The notes below the pieces were generated by a model. The model ran no database searches and was not told the DNA's origin. It worked only from the letters and a program-made list of their open reading frames with translations. DNA of 64,000 nucleotides from Bacteroidota bacterium (GTDB lineage: Bacteria; Bacteroidota; Bacteroidia; B-17B0; Aurantibacillaceae), in NCBI GenBank assembly GCA_030681615.1, contig JAUXSA010000016.1:26904-90903 (forward strand), in the 5' to 3' direction. Both the position numbers and the translations under genes were made by a program. Below are positions 15,268 through 22,493 of the stretch, in pieces. Positions within the stretch are counted from its first letter, which is position 1, and every line of letters begins with the position of its first letter.

Positions 15268-16911
15268 TTAACTCGCACAACAACTTAATTTCGTGATATC
15301 GGATGTAAATCCAATTGACGCAAGCTTAACGCCTTCCGATAAGGTTAAGTAAGGATGTAAAGTAGATACAAGATCTTTTACTTTTATCCCATACTTTATA
15401 GCAAGGTTTATTTCCATTGTAAGTTCGCTGCCTTCGGGGGCTACTATTCTTGCGCCAATCAATTGGTCGGTTTCAGTATTGCGTATCAACTTAATAAATC
15501 CTCTTGTATCTAATGCCGCAAGAGAACGAGGAACTTCAGTTAAAGGCAATACACTAATCTGATATGGAATCTTGTTCTTTTCTGCTTCCTTTTCATCCAT
15601 GCCAACGCCTGCTACTTGGGGATCAGTAAAAACTACCCAAGGCAAAGCAGTGAATTCAACTTTAAGTTGGGTTCCTTGAAAAGCATTACTTACAGCAATA
15701 TTCCCCTCATACGCAGCTGTATAAACAAAAGGAGGCAAATTTGTAACATCACCAACAGCAAAAACATTCGGAACGTTTGTTTCTAAATGTTCATTGACTT
15801 TTATATGTCCGTTTGTATTAAGCTCTAAGCCAATTTTGTGTGGCGCTAATTTTTCAATATTGGCTTTTATTCCTGTAGCAACCAAGATATGAGAGGTTTC
15901 CAAAGTTGCCTTTTTACCTGACTTAGAATATTCAAGTTTAATTTTATCCCCATCTTTTGAAACTCTTTCGATATTGGTTCCGGTAAGAATATTTATTCCT
16001 TCAGCAATTAAATGCTTAGAAAGTTCATCTGTAACATCTTTTGCTTCTTTTGATAAGATATTTTCAGATCGTTGTAAAATTGTTACTTCTGTTCCAAAAC
16101 GTTGATACGCTTGTGCAATTTCTAAAGCTATATAGCCTGCTCCTAAAATGATAAGTGATTGTGGCAGCTCTTCTAATTCAAATAAACTTTCATTTGTCAG
16201 ATAAGGGACTTTCTCGAGTCCTTCGATCTTTGGGATAGCAGTTGTAGAGCCTGTGGCAATAATAAATTTGAGAGCTGAATATTTTTCATTGCCATTTACA
16301 ACAATAGTTTTGGTGTCTTCAAACTGGGCAAAACCTTCAATCACTTTTACAAATTCCAAATCAGTCAAAAGATTGAGGTATTTCTTTTTTTGCAATGCAC
16401 TTACCAGTTCTCTTTTCTGCTGTATGATTTGCTTGAAATCAAATGTTGGCTTAACAGGCTTAATTCCCTTAAATGGGGAGTGGGAAGCCTTGTGTATGTT
16501 TTCTGCTGCACGTATTAAAAATTTAGAGGGTACACAGCCCACATTAACGCAAGTTCCCCCTAATGGCAAACCGCCATTAACTAAAAGTGTTTTTAATTTT
16601 AGTCCGTTTGCTTTTAAAGCTGCGGAAAAAGCTGAAGAACCGCCACCAATTATTATTAAGTCATAATTATTAGCTTCGTTAGCATCAGTTAGAATGTTCG
16701 AAACCTTGTAATTCCCAATTTTATCAATAGCTTCTATTAGCTCATCTTTAGAAATCTTGTTGGTATCAATTGTAAACTCTCCTTTTCCTTGCTTATAGCT
16801 GATAGACTTATCAATGATCCCTGCTTTACCCTCAAGTTGCTTCTCAATACCTTTAGCACAATGCTCACAAGTCATTCCCGTAATTTCAACTTGAATTTTT
16901 TCCTCTTTCAT
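15268..16911 (-). CDS. merA: Mercuric reductase with N-terminal HMA domain
   Basis: The 547-residue flavoprotein disulfide reductase reduces Hg(II) to volatile Hg(0) with NADPH. Visible marks are an N-terminal HMA domain (MTCEHC, C15/C18), the FAD motif YDLIIIGGGSSAFSAALKA, the redox-active pair C121/C126 in GTCVNVGCVPSK, the tyrosine in PFVYTAAYEG, and the C-terminal vicinal cysteines C544-C545 (LSCCAS). The C-terminal pair hands mercury to the active site and distinguishes MerA from dihydrolipoamide dehydrogenase. It is the last intact gene of the arsR-merTP-x-y-merA operon, 30 bases after the preceding small gene. Confidence 0.95.
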   Translation of the reverse strand: MKEEKIQVEITGMTCEHCAKGIEKQLEGKAGIIDKSISYKQGKGEFTIDTNKISKDELIEAIDKIGNYKVSNILTDANEANNYDLIIIGGGSSAFSAALKANGLKLKTLLVNGGLPLGGTCVNVGCVPSKFLIRAAENIHKASHSPFKGIKPVKPTFDFKQIIQQKRELVSALQKKKYLNLLTDLEFVKVIEGFAQFEDTKTIVVNGNEKYSALKFIIATGSTTAIPKIEGLEKVPYLTNESLFELEELPQSLIILGAGYIALEIAQAYQRFGTEVTILQRSENILSKEAKDVTDELSKHLIAEGINILTGTNIERVSKDGDKIKLEYSKSGKKATLETSHILVATGIKANIEKLAPHKIGLELNTNGHIKVNEHLETNVPNVFAVGDVTNLPPFVYTAAYEGNIAVSNAFQGTQLKVEFTALPWVVFTDPQVAGVGMDEKEAEKNKIPYQISVLPLTEVPRSLAALDTRGFIKLIRNTETDQLIGARIVAPEGSELTMEINLAIKYGIKVKDLVSTLHPYLTLSEGVKLASIGFTSDITKLSCCAS

Positions 16912-16941
16912 TAAGTTTGATTTAATTTTTAATAATAAAAT

Positions 16942-17169
16942 TTATTTCTTGTTACAGCTTTCGTTTCCTTTTTTATCTTTCTCACAACAGGATTTTTTAC
17001 CATCCTTCTCGCACTTTTCCTTTTTCAATGTTTGATACTCCTCAAAAAAACCAGCTACGCTATCAGCTCGTTCCTTCCCTATGTGTTTAACATATATCTG
17101 GTATCCATCCTTTCTCCATTTTTCATTAGTTTCCTCAGATTTTAGCTCATCGCAAGTTCTTACAACCAC
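16942..17169 (-). CDS. Small Cys/Lys-rich protein in mer operon
   Basis: The 75-residue protein starts at a GTG that overlaps the upstream TAG by one base (TAGTG), implying coupling. The N-terminal half is helical with a single cysteine (RTCDEL). The C-terminal ~25 residues are alternating lysine and cysteine (KCEKDGKKSCCEKDKKGNES), which could bind soft metals. No signal peptide is present with this start. An upstream-extended reading or a processed fusion with the preceding lipoprotein cannot be excluded. I do not recognise a named family. Confidence 0.6.
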   Translation of the reverse strand: MVVRTCDELKSEETNEKWRKDGYQIYVKHIGKERADSVAGFFEEYQTLKKEKCEKDGKKSCCEKDKKGNESCNKK

Positions 17170-17720
17170 TAATTCCTTTTTAAATATGCCTCTAAGTCGT
17201 TTTTAATTGCTGCCTTCTCTGTCTCATTAATAATTCCTTTGTCTTGTGCGAACTTGGTTAAATCTTCTGCAATCACTCCTGCCTCTTCAAGACTTAAATT
17301 ATCTACCTCCATTCCTTTATACCACTGATCCTTTTTCATGCTTGCCACATAGTCAGCAATTTCTTTATCATTTGAAATTAACTTAGCATCAATAGCATTC
17401 TTTTTAAAAAGAGGCTGGATTGAATTTTCTCTCGCACCTCCATCGGTAGCAGTTGCATCCCAAATGATAGCGATAATAGTTCCGGCTCTGTTTGACCATG
17501 ACTCTTTTATTTGCTTTTCTTTTTCGGTATCCATAAAGAAAGGCTTGATACGACTTCCACAACCTATCTCAGGAGCAGCTCCACATACTAATGGAACCTC
17601 ATAGAAGGAAATAATATTTCCTTCTTCTGTTGTTGTGTTTTCCCCACCGCATCCGGGTACAGATACTATTGCAATTGTAACAGCAATAATTGAGAGAAAT
17701 TTTAGGATTGTTTTTTTCAT
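17169..17720 (-). CDS. Lipoprotein of unknown function in mer operon
   Basis: The 183-residue protein has an N-terminal hydrophobic segment and a lipobox-like VSVPGC (cysteine at about residue 24). The mature domain contains VPLVCGAAPEIGCGSRIKPFF, with two cysteines, and a C-terminal helical part. It starts 6 bases after merTP ends. Its position between the transporter and the reductase suggests a periplasmic accessory role in mercury handling. No known Mer protein (MerC, MerE, MerF, MerB) matches its features, so a function is not assigned. Confidence 0.65.
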   Translation of the reverse strand: MKKTILKFLSIIAVTIAIVSVPGCGGENTTTEEGNIISFYEVPLVCGAAPEIGCGSRIKPFFMDTEKEKQIKESWSNRAGTIIAIIWDATATDGGARENSIQPLFKKNAIDAKLISNDKEIADYVASMKKDQWYKGMEVDNLSLEEAGVIAEDLTKFAQDKGIINETEKAAIKNDLEAYLKRN

Positions 17721-17726
17721 TGCCTT

Positions 17727-18344
17727 TTATTTTTTTATTTCTGAGTGTGTAACCTTATAACCTGTAGAATTAATTGCTTTTTCAATTTCAGCAATGTTAG
17801 TTTCTGTAATATCAAATTGAACTTCTGCATTTGCATTTTCAAATGACGCTTCGGCTTTTATTATTCCATCAAGTTTATTGATTTCGTGCTTAACACTTTC
17901 CGTACAGGCTTCACAATCCATTCCACTGATTTTGAAAACAGAGATCTGAATATTGTTTTTATCAACAACAATAATTTGCTTTTCATTTTTCGGAAAGAAT
18001 ATGCTTGAGTAATAAGGAAATGCAAGCATCAACGCTGCAAACACCGTTACAATCAATAAAAACTTTTTAGATTGCAAGAAAGATGGTTTTTCATCCTCTT
18101 CGCAAGCACAATCAATTTCTTCTTTAGTTCGAGGTTTTAATTTCTGATACCAAGCAAATCCTAAAACGAGAACTGTTAATCCAATTAAATATGGTCTTGC
18201 AGGTTCAATCCACGAAAATGCAGAAGCAGCACCGCTTGCACCCGCAATCAAGGCTAAAACAGGCGTGATGCAACATAAGGAGGCAGCAATAGCGGATATA
18301 ACTCCCGCACCCATTAATCCTTTAGACGTGTTTTTAGTTTTCAT
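17727..18344 (-). CDS. merTP: Mercuric transport protein MerTP (fused MerT and MerP)
   Basis: The 205-residue protein begins with MerT-like helices. The first has the vicinal pair C24-C25 (SLCCITPVLAL), and a cytosolic loop carries C79 and C81 (DCACEED). After a third helix (about 93-115), a periplasmic HMA domain follows (GMDCEACTESV, C144/C147). Mercury would be caught by the HMA part and passed through the membrane cysteines to cytosolic MerA. This MerT+MerP fusion is known in Bacteroidota. Its start overlaps the regulator gene by 11 bases. Confidence 0.92.
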   Translation of the reverse strand: MKTKNTSKGLMGAGVISAIAASLCCITPVLALIAGASGAASAFSWIEPARPYLIGLTVLVLGFAWYQKLKPRTKEEIDCACEEDEKPSFLQSKKFLLIVTVFAALMLAFPYYSSIFFPKNEKQIIVVDKNNIQISVFKISGMDCEACTESVKHEINKLDGIIKAEASFENANAEVQFDITETNIAEIEKAINSTGYKVTHSEIKK

Positions 18345-18717
18345 CTGATTGCGTTTGTAAATTTTGCTTATTGATATACTTAAAGAAGGGTTTTAATATT
18401 TTTAAATGCTCCGCTTTCAATGAGTAATAAATGGTTTGACCAACTTTCCGAGTTACTACAACATTTCCATCCTTCAATTTTCTCAGATGCTGTGAAATAG
18501 CAGGAATACTCATCCCAAGAATATCACTAATATCGCAAGGACAAAGTTCTTTTTCCTCTTCCATTAAATAAAGAATTTTTAATCGCACCTCATTCCCTGC
18601 AAGAGCAAGAACACCTGAAAGCTGCTCAAAGGATTTCTCATTGGCTTTGACCTTTGCTTTACATTCTTTAATCTGAATTGGGTCAGCTAAGACTCTTATG
18701 CACGTATTGTTTTCCAT
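18334..18717 (-). CDS. ArsR/SmtB-family metal-responsive repressor of the mer operon
   Basis: The 127-residue winged-helix protein has the recognition region SIPAISQHLRKLKDGNVV and a wing TRKVGQTIYYSLKA. The metal site looks like the alpha3N type: ELCPCDIS supplies C59 and C61, and N-terminal C6 and C19 could complete a thiol site as in CadC. It replaces MerR, which is absent. It is the first gene of the operon and has a palindrome covering the promoter, so it should repress its own operon until mercury or another soft metal binds. Confidence 0.9.
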   Translation of the reverse strand: MENNTCIRVLADPIQIKECKAKVKANEKSFEQLSGVLALAGNEVRLKILYLMEEEKELCPCDISDILGMSIPAISQHLRKLKDGNVVVTRKVGQTIYYSLKAEHLKILKPFFKYINKQNLQTQSDEN

Positions 18718-18739
18718 AGTTATTGTTTCAAGAACAGTA

Positions 18740-18780
18740 CAAATGTATTGATCTTTTCTTATTTAAGCAAATACTTAAAT
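18740..18780 (-). promoter_or_regulatory. mer operon promoter and ArsR-type operator
   Basis: On the minus strand, TTTG (complement of CAAA at 18768-18771) and TACATTTG (complement of 18740-18747) have a 20-base spacer. The perfect inverted repeat ATTTAAG-6-CTTAAAT at 18761-18780 is centred on the -33 box, as expected for an ArsR-family repressor site. The regulator's start codon follows about 23 bases after the -7 box. Confidence 0.7.
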
Positions 18781-18891
18781 ATATTTAACTAAAGGCACTT
18801 CCTTTACACTTTCAGCATTGTACATTTGGTATAAAATCAGTTCTAAGGCATATTATCCCGTTGCTGGCTGAGTCAGACAATCTATTTTCAC

Positions 18892-19692
18892 TTACCGTTT
18901 CCTTTTCCCTTCTACTAAAGACATTGTATAGTCTTTATAAGCGTCCTTAATGCTGTTAAATATCTTAGGTTCATAATCATTTTTTGACTTATGAATGCTT
19001 GATGAGTGGTTACTTTGCCAGTTTTTGCTTAAATCAATATCAAAAATATTTGCTAATGATTCCACAATTTTCGTTATTTCTCCCTTCCCATTATTTATAA
19101 ATCCGGAAGAGTGTAGTCCGTAAATTAGTTGAACAAATTCGTTTCTATTTTCTCTACTTCCTGTCCATTTAATTAAAGCAGAATTATTTATAGATGCCTG
19201 CGCAGCTTTTTCATTTTCAACCTGAATTTCTTTTGTTAATGAAGGTAGAATATCACTTTTAATGAATAGAACCCTTAAATTTTTCTCTATTTCCTTAAAA
19301 GCCAGAAATCGGATAAAAAAATGCTTTAGTTTATTTGGGTTCATCACAAATTCCCTCAGTTCCTTTTCTTCATCGCTGATATAAATCGGCAGAGATACAC
19401 CGTTCTCAACCTTTCTAAAATCTAACTCATCTTTGACGTCTTCGCCATAAACTTTGCGAATAAAAAGTAGGACTTCTTCTACGTTTTCTCCTCTTTTATA
19501 ATAGGTTACAAAAGTATCGACCATTTTCTCCTTGTGTTCACCTGCGACCTGTATTACATTTAAAAAGGCAAATTCTCTTTCAATTTCGCTCCGGACAAAT
19601 TCTTTATCCTTTGCTTTATTGTACCGTTTTTCAATGTTGCGCTCAGCCATTACACTATAACGATTAAGCAATTCTTCAAATGTCTGTTTCAT
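18892..19692 (-). CDS. RteC-like protein
   Basis: From the ATG at 19690-19692 (MKQTFEELLNRY) the product is 266 residues. An in-frame start at 19803 would run across the divergent gene's start and is rejected. The C-terminal half contains KWTGSRENRNEFVQLIYGLH and SGFINNGKGEITKIVESLANIFDIDL. This matches the RteC C-terminal domain known from Bacteroides conjugative transposons, where RteC controls excision. A similar domain is also found in many Bacteroidota accessory proteins. Divergent transcription from the WYL gene, with a shared intergenic operator, ties it to the island's regulation. Confidence 0.65.
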   Translation of the reverse strand: MKQTFEELLNRYSVMAERNIEKRYNKAKDKEFVRSEIEREFAFLNVIQVAGEHKEKMVDTFVTYYKRGENVEEVLLFIRKVYGEDVKDELDFRKVENGVSLPIYISDEEKELREFVMNPNKLKHFFIRFLAFKEIEKNLRVLFIKSDILPSLTKEIQVENEKAAQASINNSALIKWTGSRENRNEFVQLIYGLHSSGFINNGKGEITKIVESLANIFDIDLSKNWQSNHSSSIHKSKNDYEPKIFNSIKDAYKDYTMSLVEGKRKR

Positions 19693-19732
19693 AATCAATT
19701 CTTTAGAGTTGGCACAAAATAACAAAAGGTCA

Positions 19733-19749
19733 TTGTCAATTTCCGTCAA
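19733..19749. promoter_or_regulatory. Putative WYL-regulator operator, copy 1
   Basis: TTGTCAATTTCCGTCAA is the exact reverse complement of 20680-20696. On the minus strand it contains TTGAC-ggaaa-TTGAC, two direct half-sites 10 bases apart. It lies in the 87-base gap between the divergent RteC-like and WYL genes, where it could control both. Confidence 0.6.
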
Positions 19750-19779
19750 AAGGTATATATTTACTTTAAATACAGGCAC

Positions 19780-20679
19780 ATGAACGATCAGGCAAAATTT
19801 CAAAGGATGTTGGAAATACTTATGAAGTTATCCGGCAGTTATGGATATAGTGTTAAACAACTTGCTGAAGATTTTGAATCATCCGAAAGAACTATATACA
19901 GGTACTTGACAACTTTTAAAAATGCTGGATTTCTATTAGATAATCACAATGGGTATTTTAAAATAGATAAAAAGTCTCCGGATTATAAAGACCTGAGTAA
20001 GCTAATTCATTTCTCGGAAGAAGAAGCACACGTCCTAAGCAAAGCAATTCATTTAATTGATGATGAAAGTAAATTCAAGAATGATTTGTATGAAAAACTG
20101 TATGTCCTTTTCGATTCGGACAAGGCGGTAAATAAGATTGTGAGAAAGGAGAGTTCCGAGAATGTTATAAGTCTAAAAGGAGCAATTAAAAACAAGGAGC
20201 AGGTAATTTTTCATGGATATAGATCATCTAATAGCGATAATATCCGAGATCGGCTATTAGAGCCATTTGCCTTCACATCAAATTACAACTATGTGTGGTG
20301 TTACGATATCGAGGCTAAATCATCTAAAACTTTTAAAGTTGCCCGGATTAAAGAGGTAAAAATAACTGATAAGAAATGGAAGAATGAGAAGCTTCATAAA
20401 CGTAATGAAATTGATGTATTTAGGATTGGTGGGGAGAAAACTATTCCGGTAAAACTCACATTAAGCCTTATGGCTTATAATCTTTTACTAGAAGAATACC
20501 CTCTATCTGAAAAATTTTTAATGAAAAGCAAGGATAATAAGTACAAATTTGATGGATGGGTCTGTGATTTTAACGGTGTAGGGCGGTTTGTATTAGGTAT
20601 GATAGATCAAGTAGAGATAATAAGTCCAAAAAGCTTAAAAGACTATTTAAACGGTAAAATAAAGAATAAACGATTTTAA
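19780..20679 (+). CDS. WYL-domain transcriptional regulator
   Basis: The 299-residue protein has an N-terminal winged helix-turn-helix of the DeoR/HTH_11 type (GYSVKQLAEDFESSERTIYRYL). A WYL ligand-binding domain follows: VIFHGYRSS, RLLEPFAFTSNYNYVWCYD, KTFKVARIKEV. A C-terminal extension with FDGWVCDFNGVGRFVLGM is the WCX-like part. Regulators of this class (BrxR/CapW) sit at the head of anti-phage loci and repress them. The same 17-bp element occurs before this gene and just after it, in the promoter of the jetA-like gene, in agreement with that role. Confidence 0.88.
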   Translation: MNDQAKFQRMLEILMKLSGSYGYSVKQLAEDFESSERTIYRYLTTFKNAGFLLDNHNGYFKIDKKSPDYKDLSKLIHFSEEEAHVLSKAIHLIDDESKFKNDLYEKLYVLFDSDKAVNKIVRKESSENVISLKGAIKNKEQVIFHGYRSSNSDNIRDRLLEPFAFTSNYNYVWCYDIEAKSSKTFKVARIKEVKITDKKWKNEKLHKRNEIDVFRIGGEKTIPVKLTLSLMAYNLLLEEYPLSEKFLMKSKDNKYKFDGWVCDFNGVGRFVLGMIDQVEIISPKSLKDYLNGKIKNKRF

Positions 20680-20714
20680 TTGACGGAAATTGACAAACAG
20701 CGGCTGTAATTTTG
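20680..20714 (+). promoter_or_regulatory. Defence operon promoter with operator copy 2
   Basis: TTGACGGAAATTGACAA (20680-20696) repeats operator copy 1. TTGA at 20680 and TAATTTTG at 20707-20714 are spaced by 23 bases and fit the Bacteroidota promoter pattern. The operator therefore covers the -33 region of the 20731 gene. Confidence 0.6.
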
Positions 20715-20730
20715 AACTTAGCAATAACGA

Positions 20731-21921
20731 ATGTTAACCTTTAACTCCATAAAAGAACTTATCAAAAGCTTGGATTGGTCAAAAGACCTTCTATCCGAGA
20801 TGTTTGAGAAACGGAATTCCTTTTCATATAAATATGAAATGGCTCTGGAAATTTTGGAGGAAGACAGAATTGAAAAGCTAATCGAAAAAGAAGTTCTCCG
20901 GAGGAATGGTGCTTTTCTTGAGATAGATGAAAAATACCTCCAATTTTTTGAGTTGGTTTTAGAAGTCAACGAGCAAGTAAGCACAGCCTTTATTCACGAA
21001 AATATCCAATATGTAAAAGAAAGCATCAATTACTATTTAAAGGAGAACGGCTCGGATAAGCAGTATTCTTATTTAAAAGTGATTAAATCCTCATTACAAA
21101 AAATTGGAAGGATAACTCATCGAAGTATTATTGACCTTAATAGAAATATTGAAAACACATTTAAAACGGAACCCACCTATAAAGTAAAAATTGCAAAGCT
21201 TGAGAATTTTGACATCAAAAGAAAGGACATAGAATTTCTCATTCAACAAACTGAGAAATTAGTTACGGAAGAAGAACTTACTTTCTTTAAAGCTGCATTG
21301 GACGAAGAGTTAAAACGGATTACTAATTCCTTGAGAATAAAGTTGAATGAAGGGAGACACAATTTAATTGAGACCCAAAAACAAATAATAAATTATTTAA
21401 ATCAAATAAAATATCAAAGTGAGTTTATTGAGAAAATAAGGCAAATAAAATATTTAAGGGATCAATTTGAACTGAAGTCTAAAACTAATTTCTTAGAGGT
21501 TCTCTCTAATAACAACTCGGTTATTTTTGAACCAAAATCTTCATATCCGCTGAAATTATCGATAGATTACTTGCAAACAGATGAAGCCTATCAAAGTATA
21601 TTAAAAATAAGTAAAAAGTTTACCAATGGTCACAAAAATATAGCATTAGCAGAAGCAATAGAGGATTCTTATTTGGTAACCGAAACAGAAGAAGAAATTT
21701 TTATCAATTTGGAAGAAGTGAAAAATGGCTTCATGGCTTCAGGCAATAATCTATATGACTTTGTACAGAGTTATCGTTTCCCTAAGGATGTTTCATTTGA
21801 GGAGCGGTTAACTTTTTTCTGTCAGATGATCTCACAATACGAAAGCGAGTTTAACATCGCTGATACATACAATAAGAAAAATGAAATAGAGTTCGTAATG
21901 GTTTACCCCAAAAATAATTAA
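20731..21921 (+). CDS. Wadjet JetA-like protein (kleisin-like subunit)
   Basis: The 396-residue, highly charged protein is mostly helical, with a long coiled-coil-like middle (residues ~190-250). It is the first of four genes in the order A-B-C-D typical of Wadjet/MksBEFG SMC systems. There JetA is the kleisin-like bridge between the SMC heads. I see no direct family motif that proves JetA on its own. The assignment rests on size, helical character and position. The next gene starts 2 bases after its stop. Confidence 0.65.
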   Translation: MLTFNSIKELIKSLDWSKDLLSEMFEKRNSFSYKYEMALEILEEDRIEKLIEKEVLRRNGAFLEIDEKYLQFFELVLEVNEQVSTAFIHENIQYVKESINYYLKENGSDKQYSYLKVIKSSLQKIGRITHRSIIDLNRNIENTFKTEPTYKVKIAKLENFDIKRKDIEFLIQQTEKLVTEEELTFFKAALDEELKRITNSLRIKLNEGRHNLIETQKQIINYLNQIKYQSEFIEKIRQIKYLRDQFELKSKTNFLEVLSNNNSVIFEPKSSYPLKLSIDYLQTDEAYQSILKISKKFTNGHKNIALAEAIEDSYLVTETEEEIFINLEEVKNGFMASGNNLYDFVQSYRFPKDVSFEERLTFFCQMISQYESEFNIADTYNKKNEIEFVMVYPKNN

Positions 21922-21923
21922 CT

Positions 21924-22493
21924 ATGAATATTCCTCAAACAGGTGAAATTTTTGAAATACTTAGCAAGGGTCAGTTTATTTCCTCCAATAGTGCTGACCA
22001 TAATTTGCGGAAGTTATATGATATTATAAATGATGAAAATAATTTTGAAGAACTGTGCGATTATTTTCATGCAATAAATTTTATCCTAGAGAGAGGCGAT
22101 GAGTATTTCTTTTTCTCAAAATCTGAAATCAAAGCTGAACTTGATAGAAAAATTGAGATAGCATATAAATGGATTGATATTTTAGACTTTTTGAAAGCGT
22201 ATGATAATTCTTTCGGCTCCAACTTTCGGTTTGACTACAGCCACATGGCAGGACAAATTGGTAGAGATGTAAACCTCAAGGATAAGTTAGAGGGATTAAG
22301 AAAATACACTGGTGAAGGAAGTTATTTAGAACGAATAAAAAACCTTGTTGGTCTACTTGTAAAGGAAGGATTTGTCGAGTTAGAAAATGAAATTACCAAT
22401 CAATACAAAGTTGTTGCTTCTTTCGGATATATGGAAAGACTAGTGAATAGTATTAACATCCCAAATGAATTACAAAATGAGATACCTCAATAA
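21924..22493 (+). CDS. Wadjet JetB-like protein (DUF4194-like accessory subunit)
   Basis: The 189-residue protein has a winged-helix-like C-terminal half (YLERIKNLVGLLVKEGFVEL). Size and position suit JetB, the KITE-type subunit that binds kleisin next to the SMC heads. It overlaps the SMC gene downstream by 17 to 29 bases depending on the SMC start. No enzymatic motif is visible. The assignment rests mainly on synteny and length. Confidence 0.62.
   Translation: MNIPQTGEIFEILSKGQFISSNSADHNLRKLYDIINDENNFEELCDYFHAINFILERGDEYFFFSKSEIKAELDRKIEIAYKWIDILDFLKAYDNSFGSNFRFDYSHMAGQIGRDVNLKDKLEGLRKYTGEGSYLERIKNLVGLLVKEGFVELENEITNQYKVVASFGYMERLVNSINIPNELQNEIPQ

Noticed and set aside
18334..18717. MerR as the mer regulator
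   Set aside because: The protein has the ArsR winged-helix and ELCPCD metal motif; no MerR-type HTH with dimerisation helix is present.
19693..19803. Longer N-terminus for the RteC-like protein
   Set aside because: It would cross the operator and overlap the start of the divergent WYL gene; the ATG at 19692 begins a normal soluble protein.
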